From assembly GCF_012848175.1 (NCBI RefSeq), contig NZ_CP051651.1:868001-932000 (forward strand): DNA of 64,000 nucleotides, in the 5' to 3' direction. The stretch is from Xanthomonas campestris pv. badrii (GTDB lineage Bacteria > Pseudomonadota > Gammaproteobacteria > Xanthomonadales > Xanthomonadaceae). Positions 8,678-16,512 of the stretch are shown here, in pieces (positions within the stretch are counted from its first letter, which is position 1; each line of letters starts with the position of its first letter). The notes under the pieces are model-generated. The model was not told the origin of the DNA. It ran no database searches and was given only the letters and a program-made list of their open reading frames with translations. A program made the position numbers and the translations under genes.

Positions 8678-9382
8678 TCAGTAGCTGCGCACCAGGATGG
8701 CGGTGATGTTGTCCGAGCCGCCGCCATCCAGCGCTGCGGCCACCAGGCATTCCACGCATTCCTGCGCGCTGCAATCGGCCTGCGACAGCGTTGCCGCGAT
8801 CGCGGCATCGTCCACTTCCTCGGTCAGCCCGTCGCTGCACAGCAGCAGCTGCATGCCGGATTTGAGTTCGCCCTGCATGGTGGCGACGTTGAGATGCGCC
8901 GGGTCGGTCACGCCCAGCGCCTGGGTCACCACGTTGCGATGCGGATGCGCGCGCGCCTGCTCGCTGGTGAGCGTGCCCTGGGCGATGAGTTCCTGCACAT
9001 AACTGTGGTCCTGGCTCAGCTGGGCCAGGCGTCCGTCGCGCCAGAGATAGGCGCGGCTGTCGCCGACCCAGGCCACTTCGAAGCGCTGGCCCAGCACGCG
9101 TGCGGCGACCACGGTAGTGCCCATCGGCAAGGTGTCGTTGCAGCGGCGCGAGGTCTTGATGATTTCCTCGTCGGCGATGCGGATGGCCTGCGCCAGCGGC
9201 GTGCCGGCGCGCACTTCGCGCACGATGGTTTCGCGTGCCAGTGCGCTGGCGACCTCGCCGCAGGCGTGCCCCCCCATGCCATCGGCCACCAGCCACAACC
9301 CCAGTTCGCTGTCGCCGTAGTAGGTGTCCTCGTTGAGGTCACGGCGCAGGCCGACGTGGGTGAGGTGTCCGAATTCGAGCAT
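8678..9382 (-). CDS. PP2C-family serine/threonine protein phosphatase
   Basis: A 234-residue cytoplasmic metal-dependent phosphatase. The PPM motifs are clear: RRDLNEDTYY near the N-terminus, LVADGMGGHACGEVAS, GTTVVAARV, VAWVGDSRAYLWRDG, and LLCSDGLTEEVDD, ending DGGGSDNITAILV. These supply the aspartates for the two-metal centre. The length is that of a stand-alone bacterial PP2C (Stp/PrpC/PppA size). The ATG at 9382 gives the usual start MLEFGHLTHVGLRRDLNED; the longer open frame upstream runs through the tRNA-Ser gene on the other strand and is spurious. No kinase gene is adjacent, so the partner is unknown. Confidence 0.9.
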   Translation of the reverse strand: MLEFGHLTHVGLRRDLNEDTYYGDSELGLWLVADGMGGHACGEVASALARETIVREVRAGTPLAQAIRIADEEIIKTSRRCNDTLPMGTTVVAARVLGQRFEVAWVGDSRAYLWRDGRLAQLSQDHSYVQELIAQGTLTSEQARAHPHRNVVTQALGVTDPAHLNVATMQGELKSGMQLLLCSDGLTEEVDDAAIAATLSQADCSAQECVECLVAAALDGGGSDNITAILVRSY

Positions 9383-9520
9383 GGGGCCGGGTCGCCAGGG
9401 AGAAGGTGCGCCACCATCATCGCGGCCCGACCGGCCAGCAGCAACACGCGGCCGGCGAACGGCGCAGTGCCGGTTCACGCCCGGCCGGTGAGGGTGCCAC
9501 CTGGGGCCGGCCCGGGCCGC

Positions 9521-9549
9521 TTGTGGCCGGGGCCGTGTGCCCGTATGAT
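9521..9549 (+). promoter_or_regulatory. promoter of tRNA-Ser(CGA)
   Basis: TTGTGG (-35) and TATGAT (-10) are separated by 17 nt. The -10 ends 29 nt before the mature tRNA 5' end. Confidence 0.5.
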
Positions 9550-9578
9550 GCACGGCCCCAGGACACTGGGGACCATCT

Positions 9579-9669
9579 GGAGAGGTGGCAGAGCGGTTGA
9601 ATGTACCTGACTCGAAATCAGGCAGGCGTTTATAGCGCCTCGGGGGTTCGAATCCCCCCCTCTCCGCCA
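9579..9669 (+). tRNA. tRNA-Ser (anticodon CGA)
   Basis: A class II tRNA of 91 nt. Acceptor GGAGAGG pairs with CCTCTCC, anticodon stem CCTGA/TCAGG encloses the loop CTCGAAA, and there is a long variable arm and an encoded CCA. Confidence 0.95.
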
Positions 9670-9743
9670 GATTAAGGCGAGCAGGTGTGCCAGTGCCGCG
9701 TGAGTTCGCCGGCGGTATGTCCTTCTGTCGCCAGATTTGCATC

Positions 9744-9765
9744 AGCCCCCGCAAGGGGGCTTTTG
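9744..9765 (+). terminator. intrinsic terminator after tRNA-Ser(CGA)
   Basis: AGCCCCC-GCAA-GGGGGCT followed by TTTGTTT, 75 nt after the tRNA. Confidence 0.8.
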
Positions 9766-9832
9766 TTTATGTGTGGCCATCGCTGCCTGCGGCGATGACT
9801 ACAATCCGCTCGATTCCCGTTGGAGGCCTGTC

Positions 9833-10237
9833 ATGTCCGAGATCCTGGTGCCCGTGTCCTTTGGTGAACTGCTCGACAAGATCGCGATCCTGCAGATCAA
9901 GTCCGAGCGCATGAGCGATGCAGCCAAGCTGGCCAATGTGCGCAACGAGCTGTCTGCGCTGGAAACCAGCTGGATGGCGCACCCGGCCGCCGGCCAAGAC
10001 ATCGTGCGCCTGCGCGCGGAACTGAAGGCCGTCAACGAGCGGCTGTGGGTGATCGAGGACGACATCCGGCTCAAGGAGCAGGCGCAGACCTTCGACGACG
10101 CCTTCGTGCAGCTCGCGCGCAGCGTGTATATCGAAAACGACGAGCGTGCGCGGATCAAGAAGCAGATCAACCTGGCACTGGGCTCGTCGTACGTGGAAGA
10201 GAAGTCCTACCAGGACTATCGCGCCAGCAAGGCCTGA
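9833..10237 (+). CDS. DUF6165-like conserved protein
   Basis: A 134-residue soluble protein with no signal peptide. It starts MSEILVPVSFGELLDKIAILQIK and is rich in charged helices, ending SYVEEKSYQDYRASKA; I recognise the pattern as DUF6165. The ATG at 9833 is preceded by GGAGG (9822-9826) at good spacing. Its position just before lipopolysaccharide-type genes (a family 9 glycosyltransferase and kdkA) hints at a role near LPS synthesis, but this is only context. No catalytic motif is visible. Confidence 0.75.
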   Translation: MSEILVPVSFGELLDKIAILQIKSERMSDAAKLANVRNELSALETSWMAHPAAGQDIVRLRAELKAVNERLWVIEDDIRLKEQAQTFDDAFVQLARSVYIENDERARIKKQINLALGSSYVEEKSYQDYRASKA

Positions 10238-10439
10238 GGGCCTGGTCCGGCCGATCGCGCTGCCGTGGGTTGGCGCGATCGATCCAGACAGGGGTTGATT
10301 GCAGCATGGCGCGGCGCCATGCCTGTGGCTGTGCTTCAGGGGGATTGCCAGTGTTCGCGCGCGGTGTCGGTGCGCAAAACGGCAGAACGCCGGCATTGTC
10401 TGGCCTGCAGCCTTGACGCCTATAGGCGCGCTTGGCCTT

Positions 10440-11489
10440 CTAGCCGGGATGATCGGCGCGGTAGCGTTCGAAGGCGGCAATCGCGTCCTCGACGGTGATC
10501 AACGCCATCACGTCATCGAACTCGATCTTGGTGCCCCAGCGCAGCTGGTCGGCCGGCGTGTGCAGATACTTGCGCGCCGCCGCGTCGTAGCGGTCCACGC
10601 AATAGCGCACGTCCGAATACGGGCCGCTGCGCCGCGGATTGCTGGCCGCATGCAGTCCCAGCACCTTCGTGCCCATCGCATTGGCGATGTGCATCGGCCC
10701 CGAATCCGGCGTGACCACCAGGTCCGCGCGGGCGAGCAGGGCGGGCAGCTGCTTGAGCGTGTCCTTGCCGACCAGGTCCAGCACCGGCGTGCGCGCGTTG
10801 GCGATGATGGCATCGGCGGTGCTGCGCTCCAGATCGCTGCGGCCGCCGCACAGGACGACGCGCCAGCCCTGCGCGGCCGCATGGTCGGCCAGGGCGGCAT
10901 GCCGGTCCGGGTACCAGTTGCGCCTTACGTGGCTGGAGCAGGGCGAGATCATCAGCACCGGGCGGCCATCGTCGCGCCACTGCGCCTGCGCCCAGGCATG
11001 TGCGTCCTCGGGCACCGGCAGATCCCAGCGCACCTGGTTCTGGCGCAGGCCCAGCGGCTCGGCGAAGCTGCCGATGGCGTCGAGTACGTGGATGCCGGGG
11101 CGGTCGGCGATGCGTTCGTTGACGAACAGGCCGTGCAGGTCCTTGGAGCGGCTGCGGTCGTAGCCGATGCGCCGGCGCGCCGGCACGAAGGCCGAGAGCA
11201 CGTTCGCGCGCAACGCCACCTGCATCTGCAGCAGGGCATCGAAGCGACCCAACGGCGCCAGCTGCTGGCGCAACGCGCGCATGCCGGCCACGCCGCTGCG
11301 TTTGTCGTAAGCGTGGAAATGCACGCCGGGCAGGCCGTCGAGCAACTTCAGCCCGGCCTTTTCGATGATCCAGTGCAGCGCGGTCTGCGGAAAGCCCGCC
11401 TGCAGCGTGCGCACCAGCGGCACCACGTGGGTGACGTCGCCCAGGGCGGACAAGCGCAGCAGACACAGCGATGCAGGCGTTACAGCCAT
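10440..11489 (-). CDS. Glycosyltransferase family 9 (ADP-heptose:LPS heptosyltransferase-like)
   Basis: A 349-residue cytoplasmic enzyme of the WaaC/WaaF fold, expected to add heptose or a related sugar to the lipid A core. Features seen: an N-terminal SLCLLRLSALGDVTHVVPLVRTLQ Rossmann segment, RIGYDRSRSKDLHGLF, GWRVVLCGGRSDLE, and a nucleotide-sugar binding region LLARADLVVTPDSGPMHIANAMGTKVLGLH. It starts 20 nt from the divergent kdkA start, so the two LPS genes share a very short regulatory region. The exact acceptor cannot be told from sequence, so no gene symbol is given. Confidence 0.88.
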   Translation of the reverse strand: MAVTPASLCLLRLSALGDVTHVVPLVRTLQAGFPQTALHWIIEKAGLKLLDGLPGVHFHAYDKRSGVAGMRALRQQLAPLGRFDALLQMQVALRANVLSAFVPARRRIGYDRSRSKDLHGLFVNERIADRPGIHVLDAIGSFAEPLGLRQNQVRWDLPVPEDAHAWAQAQWRDDGRPVLMISPCSSHVRRNWYPDRHAALADHAAAQGWRVVLCGGRSDLERSTADAIIANARTPVLDLVGKDTLKQLPALLARADLVVTPDSGPMHIANAMGTKVLGLHAASNPRRSGPYSDVRYCVDRYDAAARKYLHTPADQLRWGTKIEFDDVMALITVEDAIAAFERYRADHPG

Positions 11490-11509
11490 GGTGTTGTTAG
11501 ACTCGATAG

Positions 11510-12259
11510 ATGGTTTCTTTCGACGCCACCGAAGCGCTGACGCCGTACCGCGAGGGCCGCGGCTATGGTGCCATTCTGTTCGACCGCGAACGGCTGCGGC
11601 AAGCCGACGCCGGGCTGTTTTCGCCGCAGCGCTGGGGCGACAGGGCGCGACCGGTCGACGAGGGTGGCCGCGGCGGGGCGTGGTTCGTGGATGCGCCGTT
11701 CGGTCGCAGCGTCTTGCGGCAATACCTGCGTGGCGGCATGGCGGCGCGCGTGAGCCGCGATCACTACCTGTGGAAAGGCGCCGGACGCACGCGCAGTTTT
11801 GCCGAGTTCCGGCTGATGCGCGAGCTGATCAAGCGCAAGCTGCCGGTACCGCGACCACTGGCCGCCTGCTATCTGCGCGAAGGCCTGGGCTACCGCGCGG
11901 CGCTGTTGATGGAGCGGCTGGAAAACGTGCGCTCGCTGGCCGATCACGCGCAGGTGGCCGGGCGCGGTGCGCCGTGGGAGGCCACCGGCCAGCTGATTGC
12001 GCGCTTCCATCGCGCCGGGCTGGATCACGCCGATCTCAACGCCCACAACATCCTGTTCGATGCCGGCGGGCATGGCTGGTTGATCGATTTCGACCGCGGC
12101 GTGCTGCGTATCCCGGCCACGCGCTGGCGCGAGCGCAACCTCAAGCGGCTGCATCGTTCGCTGCTGAAGCTGCGCGGCAACCGCAGCCGCGAGGAGGTCG
12201 ACAAGGACTACGAGCGCCTGCATCGCGCCTACGAACTGGCCTGGGGCCGGGGCTACTGA
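11510..12259 (+). CDS. kdkA: 3-deoxy-D-manno-octulosonic acid (Kdo) kinase
   Basis: A 249-residue kinase of the KdkA/WaaP superfamily that phosphorylates Kdo in the LPS inner core. It has a protein-kinase-like fold: the catalytic-loop motif [15 protein letters not shown] (HxDLNxHN) is followed by the metal-binding DFDRG. The upstream part contains [19 protein letters not shown] and the typical [12 protein letters not shown] hinge. The TGA stop overlaps the ATG of the next gene (TGATG). It diverges from the family 9 glycosyltransferase, together forming a small LPS-core locus. Confidence 0.93.
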   Translation: MVSFDATEALTPYREGRGYGAILFDRERLRQADAGLFSPQRWGDRARPVDEGGRGGAWFVDAPFGRSVLRQYLRGGMAARVSRDHYLWKGAGRTRSFAEFRLMRELIKRKLPVPRPLAACYLREGLGYRAALLMERLENVRSLADHAQVAGRGAPWEATGQLIARFHRAGLDHADLNAHNILFDAGGHGWLIDFDRGVLRIPATRWRERNLKRLHRSLLKLRGNRSREEVDKDYERLHRAYELAWGRGY

Positions 12260-13008
12260 TGCAGTGGGCGTTGCGCGTGCAGGGGGTCGGCAATGCGTCG
12301 GCGGTGGCGCTCGGTTCGCCGATGGCCACGCTCGAGCGTGCCGGCGCGCCGTGGCTGACCATCGATTGCGGGAGCGAGGGGCTCACCGCCTTTCAGGCGC
12401 ACTACGGCCAGCTACCGCAGGCAGTCTTCATCACCCACGTGCATCTGGACCATGTCGGCGGGCTGGAGCGGCTGTTCGTGGACAGTTATTTCTCCGAACG
12501 ACGTGGGCGCACGCGCCTGTACGTGCCGGCGCCGGTGGTGCCGTTGTTGCAGCGGCGCATCGCCGATTATCCGAATGTGCTGGCCGAGGGTGGGGCCAAC
12601 TTCTGGGATGCGTTCCAGCTGGTGCCGGTGGGCGATGCGTTCTGGCACGACGGCGTGCGGCTGGAGGTGTTTCCGGTGCGCCACCATTGGCCGGAGACCG
12701 CCTACGGACTGCGCCTGCAGGGCGCGCTGGTCTGGACCGGAGACACCCGGCCCATCCCGGAGATGCTGAAGCGTTATGCGTGCGACAACGAGCTGATTGC
12801 GCATGACTGCGGCGTTCACGGCAACCCGTCGCATACTGGCGTGGACGATTTGGAGCGGGAGTACCCGCAGGACCTGTTGAGCCGCATGCTGCTGTACCAC
12901 TACGCCAGCGATGCCGACGGCGACGTGCTGCGCGCGCGTGGTCATCGCGTGGCCGTGCCTGGGCAACATCTGGCGCTGGCGGACCCGACCGCCGCCATGG
13001 TGCGCTGA
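12259..13008 (+). CDS. MBL-fold metallohydrolase (RNase Z-like)
   Basis: A 249-residue metallo-beta-lactamase-fold hydrolase. Metal motif THVHLDHVGGLE lies near residue 55; further ligands include PVRHHW, a WTGDTRP aspartate, and AHDCGVHGNPSHT. The layout (early HxHxDH, GDT, late H) resembles RNase Z/phnP-like enzymes, but the substrate cannot be deduced. The ATG overlaps the kdkA stop, and its own TGA overlaps the moaA ATG, so all three are probably translated from one message. Its presence between an LPS gene and cofactor genes is probably positional rather than functional. Confidence 0.85.
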   Translation: MQWALRVQGVGNASAVALGSPMATLERAGAPWLTIDCGSEGLTAFQAHYGQLPQAVFITHVHLDHVGGLERLFVDSYFSERRGRTRLYVPAPVVPLLQRRIADYPNVLAEGGANFWDAFQLVPVGDAFWHDGVRLEVFPVRHHWPETAYGLRLQGALVWTGDTRPIPEMLKRYACDNELIAHDCGVHGNPSHTGVDDLEREYPQDLLSRMLLYHYASDADGDVLRARGHRVAVPGQHLALADPTAAMVR

Positions 13009-14039
13009 TGGGCGCCCTGACGCTGCCGACGCTGGCCGGCGCCCCCATGCAGGACCGCTACGGCCGCCCGTTGCGCGACCTGCGCCTGTCGGTGATCGAG
13101 GCCTGCAATTTCCGTTGCGGCTACTGCATGCCGGCCGACCGCGTACCCGATGATTACGGCTTCGACTCACAGCAGCGGTTGAGTTTCGATCAACTGGAGA
13201 CGCTGGTGCGTGCGTTCGTGTCGGTCGGCGTCACCAAGCTGCGCCTGACCGGCGGCGAGCCGCTGCTGCGCCGCGATCTGGCGAGCCTGATTGCGCGGCT
13301 GGCGGTGATCGATGGCATCGAAGACCTGGCGCTGACCACCAACGGCGCCCTGCTTGCGCGGCAGGCCCAGGCGCTGCGTGATGCCGGTCTGCGCCGGATC
13401 ACGGTGAGCATGGATGCGCTGGACCCTGCGCTGTTCAAGCGCATGAGCGGTGGGCGCGGTGAGATCGCCCAGGTGTTGGGCGGCATTGCCGCGGCCGAAC
13501 GGGCCGGGTTCGAGCGGCTGAAGATCAATTGCGTGGTGCAGCGGGGTGTCAACGAAGATCAGGTGCTGCCGCTGGTGGAGCACTTCCGGGGCAGCGGGCA
13601 TGTGCTGCGTTTCATCGAATTCATGGACGTGGGTAGCTGCAACGGCTGGACGCCGGACGCGGTGGTGAGCTCGGCGCAGCTGCATGCGCGCATCCACGCG
13701 CGCTGGCCGTTGCGGGCGCTGGATGCCAACTACATCGGCGAGGTCGCGCAGCGTCACGCGTTTGCAGATGGTGCCGGCGAGGTGGGCTTCGTCAGTTCGG
13801 TCAGCGTGCCGTTCTGTGGCGATTGCCAGCGCGCACGCGTGTCGGCCGACGGGCATCTGTACACCTGCCTGTTCGCCAGCCAGGGCCATGACCTCAAACC
13901 GGCCCTGGCCAATGGCGAGCAGGGGCTGGCGACGCATCTGCGGCAGCGCTGGAGTCTGCGCGGCGACCGCTACAGCGAAGTACGCGCGTCGGCGCCGCGT
14001 CGCGGCAAGCCGGTCGAGATGTTTTTGATCGGCGGGTGA
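13008..14039 (+). CDS. moaA: GTP 3',8-cyclase MoaA (radical SAM)
   Basis: A 343-residue radical-SAM enzyme that rearranges GTP to 3',8-cyclo-7,8-dihydro-GTP, the first step of molybdenum cofactor synthesis. The SAM cluster motif CNFRCGYC (CxxxCxxC) is near residue 34, followed by LTGGEPLLRRDL. The second 4Fe-4S cluster cysteines are in FCGDCQRARVSADGHLYTCLF. The C-terminus ends in the usual Gly-Gly-type tail (MFLIGG). moaC, moaD and moaE follow downstream. Confidence 0.97.
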   Translation: MGALTLPTLAGAPMQDRYGRPLRDLRLSVIEACNFRCGYCMPADRVPDDYGFDSQQRLSFDQLETLVRAFVSVGVTKLRLTGGEPLLRRDLASLIARLAVIDGIEDLALTTNGALLARQAQALRDAGLRRITVSMDALDPALFKRMSGGRGEIAQVLGGIAAAERAGFERLKINCVVQRGVNEDQVLPLVEHFRGSGHVLRFIEFMDVGSCNGWTPDAVVSSAQLHARIHARWPLRALDANYIGEVAQRHAFADGAGEVGFVSSVSVPFCGDCQRARVSADGHLYTCLFASQGHDLKPALANGEQGLATHLRQRWSLRGDRYSEVRASAPRRGKPVEMFLIGG

Positions 14040-14197
14040 GCGAGGACGCAGTGCTGGCGCAGCTGCGCACACCGTCGATGGACCGCCGTCACCAGGTCGT
14101 GCAGGCCTTGCGCAGCCCGTTATGGCGCAGGAATGCTGAGGGGTGGCAGTTGCTGTTCCATCAAGGCACCCCGTTCACCGAGAATGCCGCATCCTGA
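14036..14197 (+). CDS. candidate small protein between moaA and moaC
   Basis: A 53-codon open frame that starts with GTG overlapping the moaA stop (GTGA) and ends TGA 24 nt before moaC. The translation begins MSEDAVLAQLRTPSMDRRHQ and includes WRRNAEGWQLLFHQ. Third codon positions are strongly G/C, as in neighbouring genes, which argues for real or formerly real coding. I do not recognise a family. It could also be the remnant of a longer gene. The coupling overlap is its best support. Confidence 0.4.
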   Translation: MSEDAVLAQLRTPSMDRRHQVVQALRSPLWRRNAEGWQLLFHQGTPFTENAAS

Positions 14198-14221
14198 TCG
14201 CCTGTCTTCGCGTCGCTTCCC

Positions 14222-14719
14222 ATGCCTGCAAAATCCCGTTCCGCACGCCTGACCCACCTCGACGATGCCGGGCTTCCCACCATGGTGGATGTCTCGGACA
14301 AGGTGATCACCGCCCGCAGCGCCACCGCGGAAAGCCGCGTGCGCTTTCCGGCTGCCGTCGCCGCGCAGTTGCGCGCCAACGGCTTGCGCAGCGCCAAGGG
14401 TGGCATCGTGGAGACCGCCGTGATTGCCGGCACCATGGCGGTCAAGCGTACCCACGAGCTGATTCCGTTCTGTCATCCGCTACCGATCGATGCGTGTCGT
14501 TTCGAGATCGACTGGGCCGGCGAGCAGGTGCTGGACATCCGTTGCACGGTGCGTTGCGTGCATCGTACCGGCGTGGAAATGGAGGCGCTTACCGGTGCCA
14601 GCGTGGCCGCGTTGACGGTCTATGACATGTGCAAGGCGCTATCGCACAGCATGCGCATCGGCCCGACCAAGCTGGTCTCCAAGCGCGGCGGCAAGCGCGA
14701 TATCGGAGCGGCGCGATGA
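14222..14719 (+). CDS. moaC: Cyclic pyranopterin monophosphate synthase
   Basis: A 165-residue enzyme that converts the MoaA product to cyclic pyranopterin monophosphate. The family blocks are present: [49 protein letters not shown], and [24 protein letters not shown], which hold the conserved His, Glu, Lys and Asp of the active site. It is slightly longer at the C-terminus ([14 protein letters not shown]). Its TGA overlaps the moaD ATG (ATGA). Confidence 0.97.
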   Translation: MPAKSRSARLTHLDDAGLPTMVDVSDKVITARSATAESRVRFPAAVAAQLRANGLRSAKGGIVETAVIAGTMAVKRTHELIPFCHPLPIDACRFEIDWAGEQVLDIRCTVRCVHRTGVEMEALTGASVAALTVYDMCKALSHSMRIGPTKLVSKRGGKRDIGAAR

Positions 14720-14961
14720 CTGCGACGGTGACGGTGCTGTATTTCGCCAGCCTGCGCGAGGCGGCGGGCATGGCCGACGAGCGCGTGCAGTCCGATGCGC
14801 AGAGCTTGCGTGGCCTGTACGCCGAGCTCGATGCACGGCACGGTCTGCGCTGGACACCCGCGCAATTGCGGGTGGCCGTGGATGGCGCGTTCGCGCGTTG
14901 GGACGATGCGCTGCGCGACGGCAGCGAAGTGGTGTTCATTCCGCCGGTGTCGGGAGGTTGA
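14716..14961 (+). CDS. moaD: Molybdopterin synthase sulfur-carrier subunit
   Basis: An 81-residue ubiquitin-like protein whose C-terminal glycine carries the thiocarboxylate sulfur used to build molybdopterin. The C-terminus is FIPPVSGG with the diagnostic Gly-Gly, and the N-terminus [14 protein letters not shown] is typical. It overlaps moaC by 4 nt, and moaE begins 2 nt after its stop. Confidence 0.95.
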   Translation: MTATVTVLYFASLREAAGMADERVQSDAQSLRGLYAELDARHGLRWTPAQLRVAVDGAFARWDDALRDGSEVVFIPPVSGG

Positions 14962-14963
14962 GC

Positions 14964-15401
14964 ATGAGCGATCAGATGGCCGCAGTGTTTGCGTTGTCCG
15001 ATGTCCCGTTGCCGCTCGATCATCTGCGCGGCGGGATGGAACATCCGCATGCCGGTGCCTTTGCCAGCTTCGAAGGCTGGGTGCGCAATCACAATGAGGG
15101 TCGCACTGTGGCCGGGCTGCGCTACGAGGCGTACGCCGCACTGGCGCAGGCCGAAGGCCAGCGTGTGCTGGACGAGGCGATGCAACGGTTCTCCATCGTG
15201 CACGCGCACTGCGTGCACCGCGTGGGCGAGCTGCGCATCGGCGACATGGCGGTGTGGGTCGGCGTGAGTGCGGCGCACCGCGGCGCAGCCTTCGATGCAT
15301 GCCGTTTCATCATCGACGAGGTCAAGGCGCGCGTGCCGATCTGGAAGCACGAGCATTACCTCGAAGGCGATGCGGGTTGGCTGCATCCCGAGTCGCAATG
15401 A
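14964..15401 (+). CDS. moaE: Molybdopterin synthase catalytic subunit
   Basis: A 145-residue large subunit of molybdopterin synthase, which receives sulfur from MoaD. Recognisable blocks are GAFASFEGWVRNHNEGRTVAGLRYEAY, VHRVGELRIGDMAVWVGVSAAHRGAAFDACRFIIDE, and the catalytic-lysine region KARVPIWKHEHY. It is the last gene of the coupled run that starts at kdkA or moaA. The downstream DNA to 16.5 kb is gene-poor. Confidence 0.96.
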   Translation: MSDQMAAVFALSDVPLPLDHLRGGMEHPHAGAFASFEGWVRNHNEGRTVAGLRYEAYAALAQAEGQRVLDEAMQRFSIVHAHCVHRVGELRIGDMAVWVGVSAAHRGAAFDACRFIIDEVKARVPIWKHEHYLEGDAGWLHPESQ

Positions 15402-15571
15402 GATCGATGCGCGGGTGTTGCACCCTCGTGGGTACAGGCCTCAGCAGGCCTGAGCGCAGGCAACTTGGTCGGGCTTGAACTGCTGCCGGTGGCTCGATCC
15501 CCGATTTGATCGAAGACGACGGCGCACACATCGCCACGGCGCATGTGGTTTGCGGAGCATCAGGGAGAGTA
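15402..15571. other. spacer after moaE
   Basis: Non-coding by inspection. It contains a short palindrome, CAGGCCTCAGCAGGCCTG, near 15436. I see no gene. Confidence 0.4.
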
Positions 15572-15609
15572 GGGTGGTGTCCCCGCCGGTTGACCTCGGC
15601 GCCCGCATC
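15572..15609 (-). repeat. partial duplicate of the ffs 3' end
   Basis: These 38 nt match 15791-15828 with a single difference. The matched part is the 3' end of the SRP RNA gene on the minus strand. A duplicated 3' end of a small-RNA gene is typical of a site-specific integration scar. Confidence 0.6.
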
Positions 15610-15790
15610 GCGCCGTAGGAGACGCTGACGCTGCGGGAATGCCTGCGCCGTCGCCACGGCAGGCACCAACGACGGGTTGGCGTTGCGCGTGCGTGCACAG
15701 CGCACCAGGAGGCACGGGCTGCTTACTGCCCGGTCGACCGTGTGCAAGCCAGGGTTCCGGCCAATGGGACCGGCGTCAGTCGAAGAGTTG
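15610..15790. other. 181-nt segment between ffs and its 3'-end duplicate
   Basis: No gene or RNA recognised. It is bounded by the two copies of the ffs 3' end and may be what is left of an excised or decayed element. Confidence 0.35.
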
Positions 15791-15794
15791 GGGT

Positions 15795-15902
15795 GGTGCC
15801 CCCGCCGGTTGACCTCGGCGCCCGCATCAATCGATACCGTTGCTGCCTTCCGGCCCTGGCGGGATTTTCGATCTAGCGTCGCGAGGGACCGACGGGGCCA
15901 CC
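15795..15902 (-). ncRNA. ffs: 4.5S signal recognition particle RNA
   Basis: Read on the minus strand, the transcript begins GGTGGCCCCGTCGGTC and ends ACCGGCGGGGGCACC, and these ends pair into a long terminal stem. The apical part contains CCAGGGCCGGAAGGCAGCAACGG at 15836-15859, the near-universal SRP helix 8 element (GGAAGGCAGCA) that binds Ffh. The size of about 108 nt fits a small bacterial SRP RNA. The exact ends are estimated from the stem. No promoter was confidently placed. Confidence 0.85.
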
Positions 15903-15964
15903 ATAAGACGTGGGCCATTGGCATGGCCCGGATCTGCTGCGACCGAGTGATCGCGCACATCATG

Positions 15965-15988
15965 AATCTGGCGGAGAGAGGGGGATTC
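15965..15988 (-). repeat. 24-nt copy of the tRNA-Ser(GGA) 3' end (candidate attL)
   Basis: Identical over 24 nt to 37074-37097, which is the last 20 nt of the tRNA-Ser(GGA) gene (including CCA) plus 4 nt of 3' flank. The similarity stops abruptly at 15989. It is the best candidate for the left attachment site of the island. Confidence 0.75.
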
Positions 15989-16126
15989 ACTCGGCATCTT
16001 CGATGCCTCGCCCTACGGGCGGCTTCGCCGTGCAGGTGGCTGCGCCACCTGTCGAACCCGGGGGTTCTCACCCCCTCCCAGGCGCCGGCGAAACTCACGC
16101 GACTGGGCCATCTCAACACTTTAAAA

Positions 16127-16144
16127 CTGGCGGAGAGAGGGGGA
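16127..16144 (-). repeat. 18-nt second copy of the tRNA-Ser 3' end
   Basis: CTGGCGGAGAGAGGGGGA is shared with 15968-15985 and 37077-37094. It lies 138 nt inside the first copy. It could be a second attachment scar from an earlier or nested integration. Confidence 0.6.
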
Positions 16145-16512
16145 GGTGCTGATCCCGATCCAACTTCCTGACTCTCCTACAGCCACGCAAACCAGGATGG
16201 TGGCCTGACTTGTGAACCGTCATTGTAGCGGGTCCGACTAGCCCCGGGCTAGTCCGTTGTGCGACCAGCTCAACTCAGGTGCGCCGGCCGTGCTCTGGAT
16301 GCGCGCTCCCGCTAGGGCTGGACAAGACCAAAGCCCACCAGTTTGCGAGTCAGCGTCGCCATGTGTGAGGCCGCGCGGCTGTTACCATGAGCTGCTCACT
16401 TGGGGCTCTTGACTGCATTGCTAATTCCATTAGGTTGAGTAGCCACCTGAGATATCAGCGGTCGATACTGAGATGAGCTCTAATACTGAAATGACAAGTT
16501 GAAGCCAAAGAT
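16145..16512. other. left end of island, non-coding, with a palindrome
   Basis: No gene seen in 368 nt. It contains a near-perfect palindrome with 9-bp arms, GACTAGCCC / GGGCTAGTC, around one base at 16236-16254. A weak promoter-like TTGACT-16-TAGGTT near 16408-16435 might serve the methylase genes. Composition shifts toward A/T at about 16.4 kb. Confidence 0.4.

Noticed and set aside
9383..9754. N-terminal extension of the PP2C gene (…LAERGGFEPPRRYKRL…)
   Set aside because: This stretch is the antisense of tRNA-Ser(CGA); the same false peptide arises from many tRNA-Ser genes.
15677..16171. 164-codon frame across ffs and the tRNA-Ser fragments
   Set aside because: It overlaps a structured RNA gene and repeat scars and has no start signal or family features.
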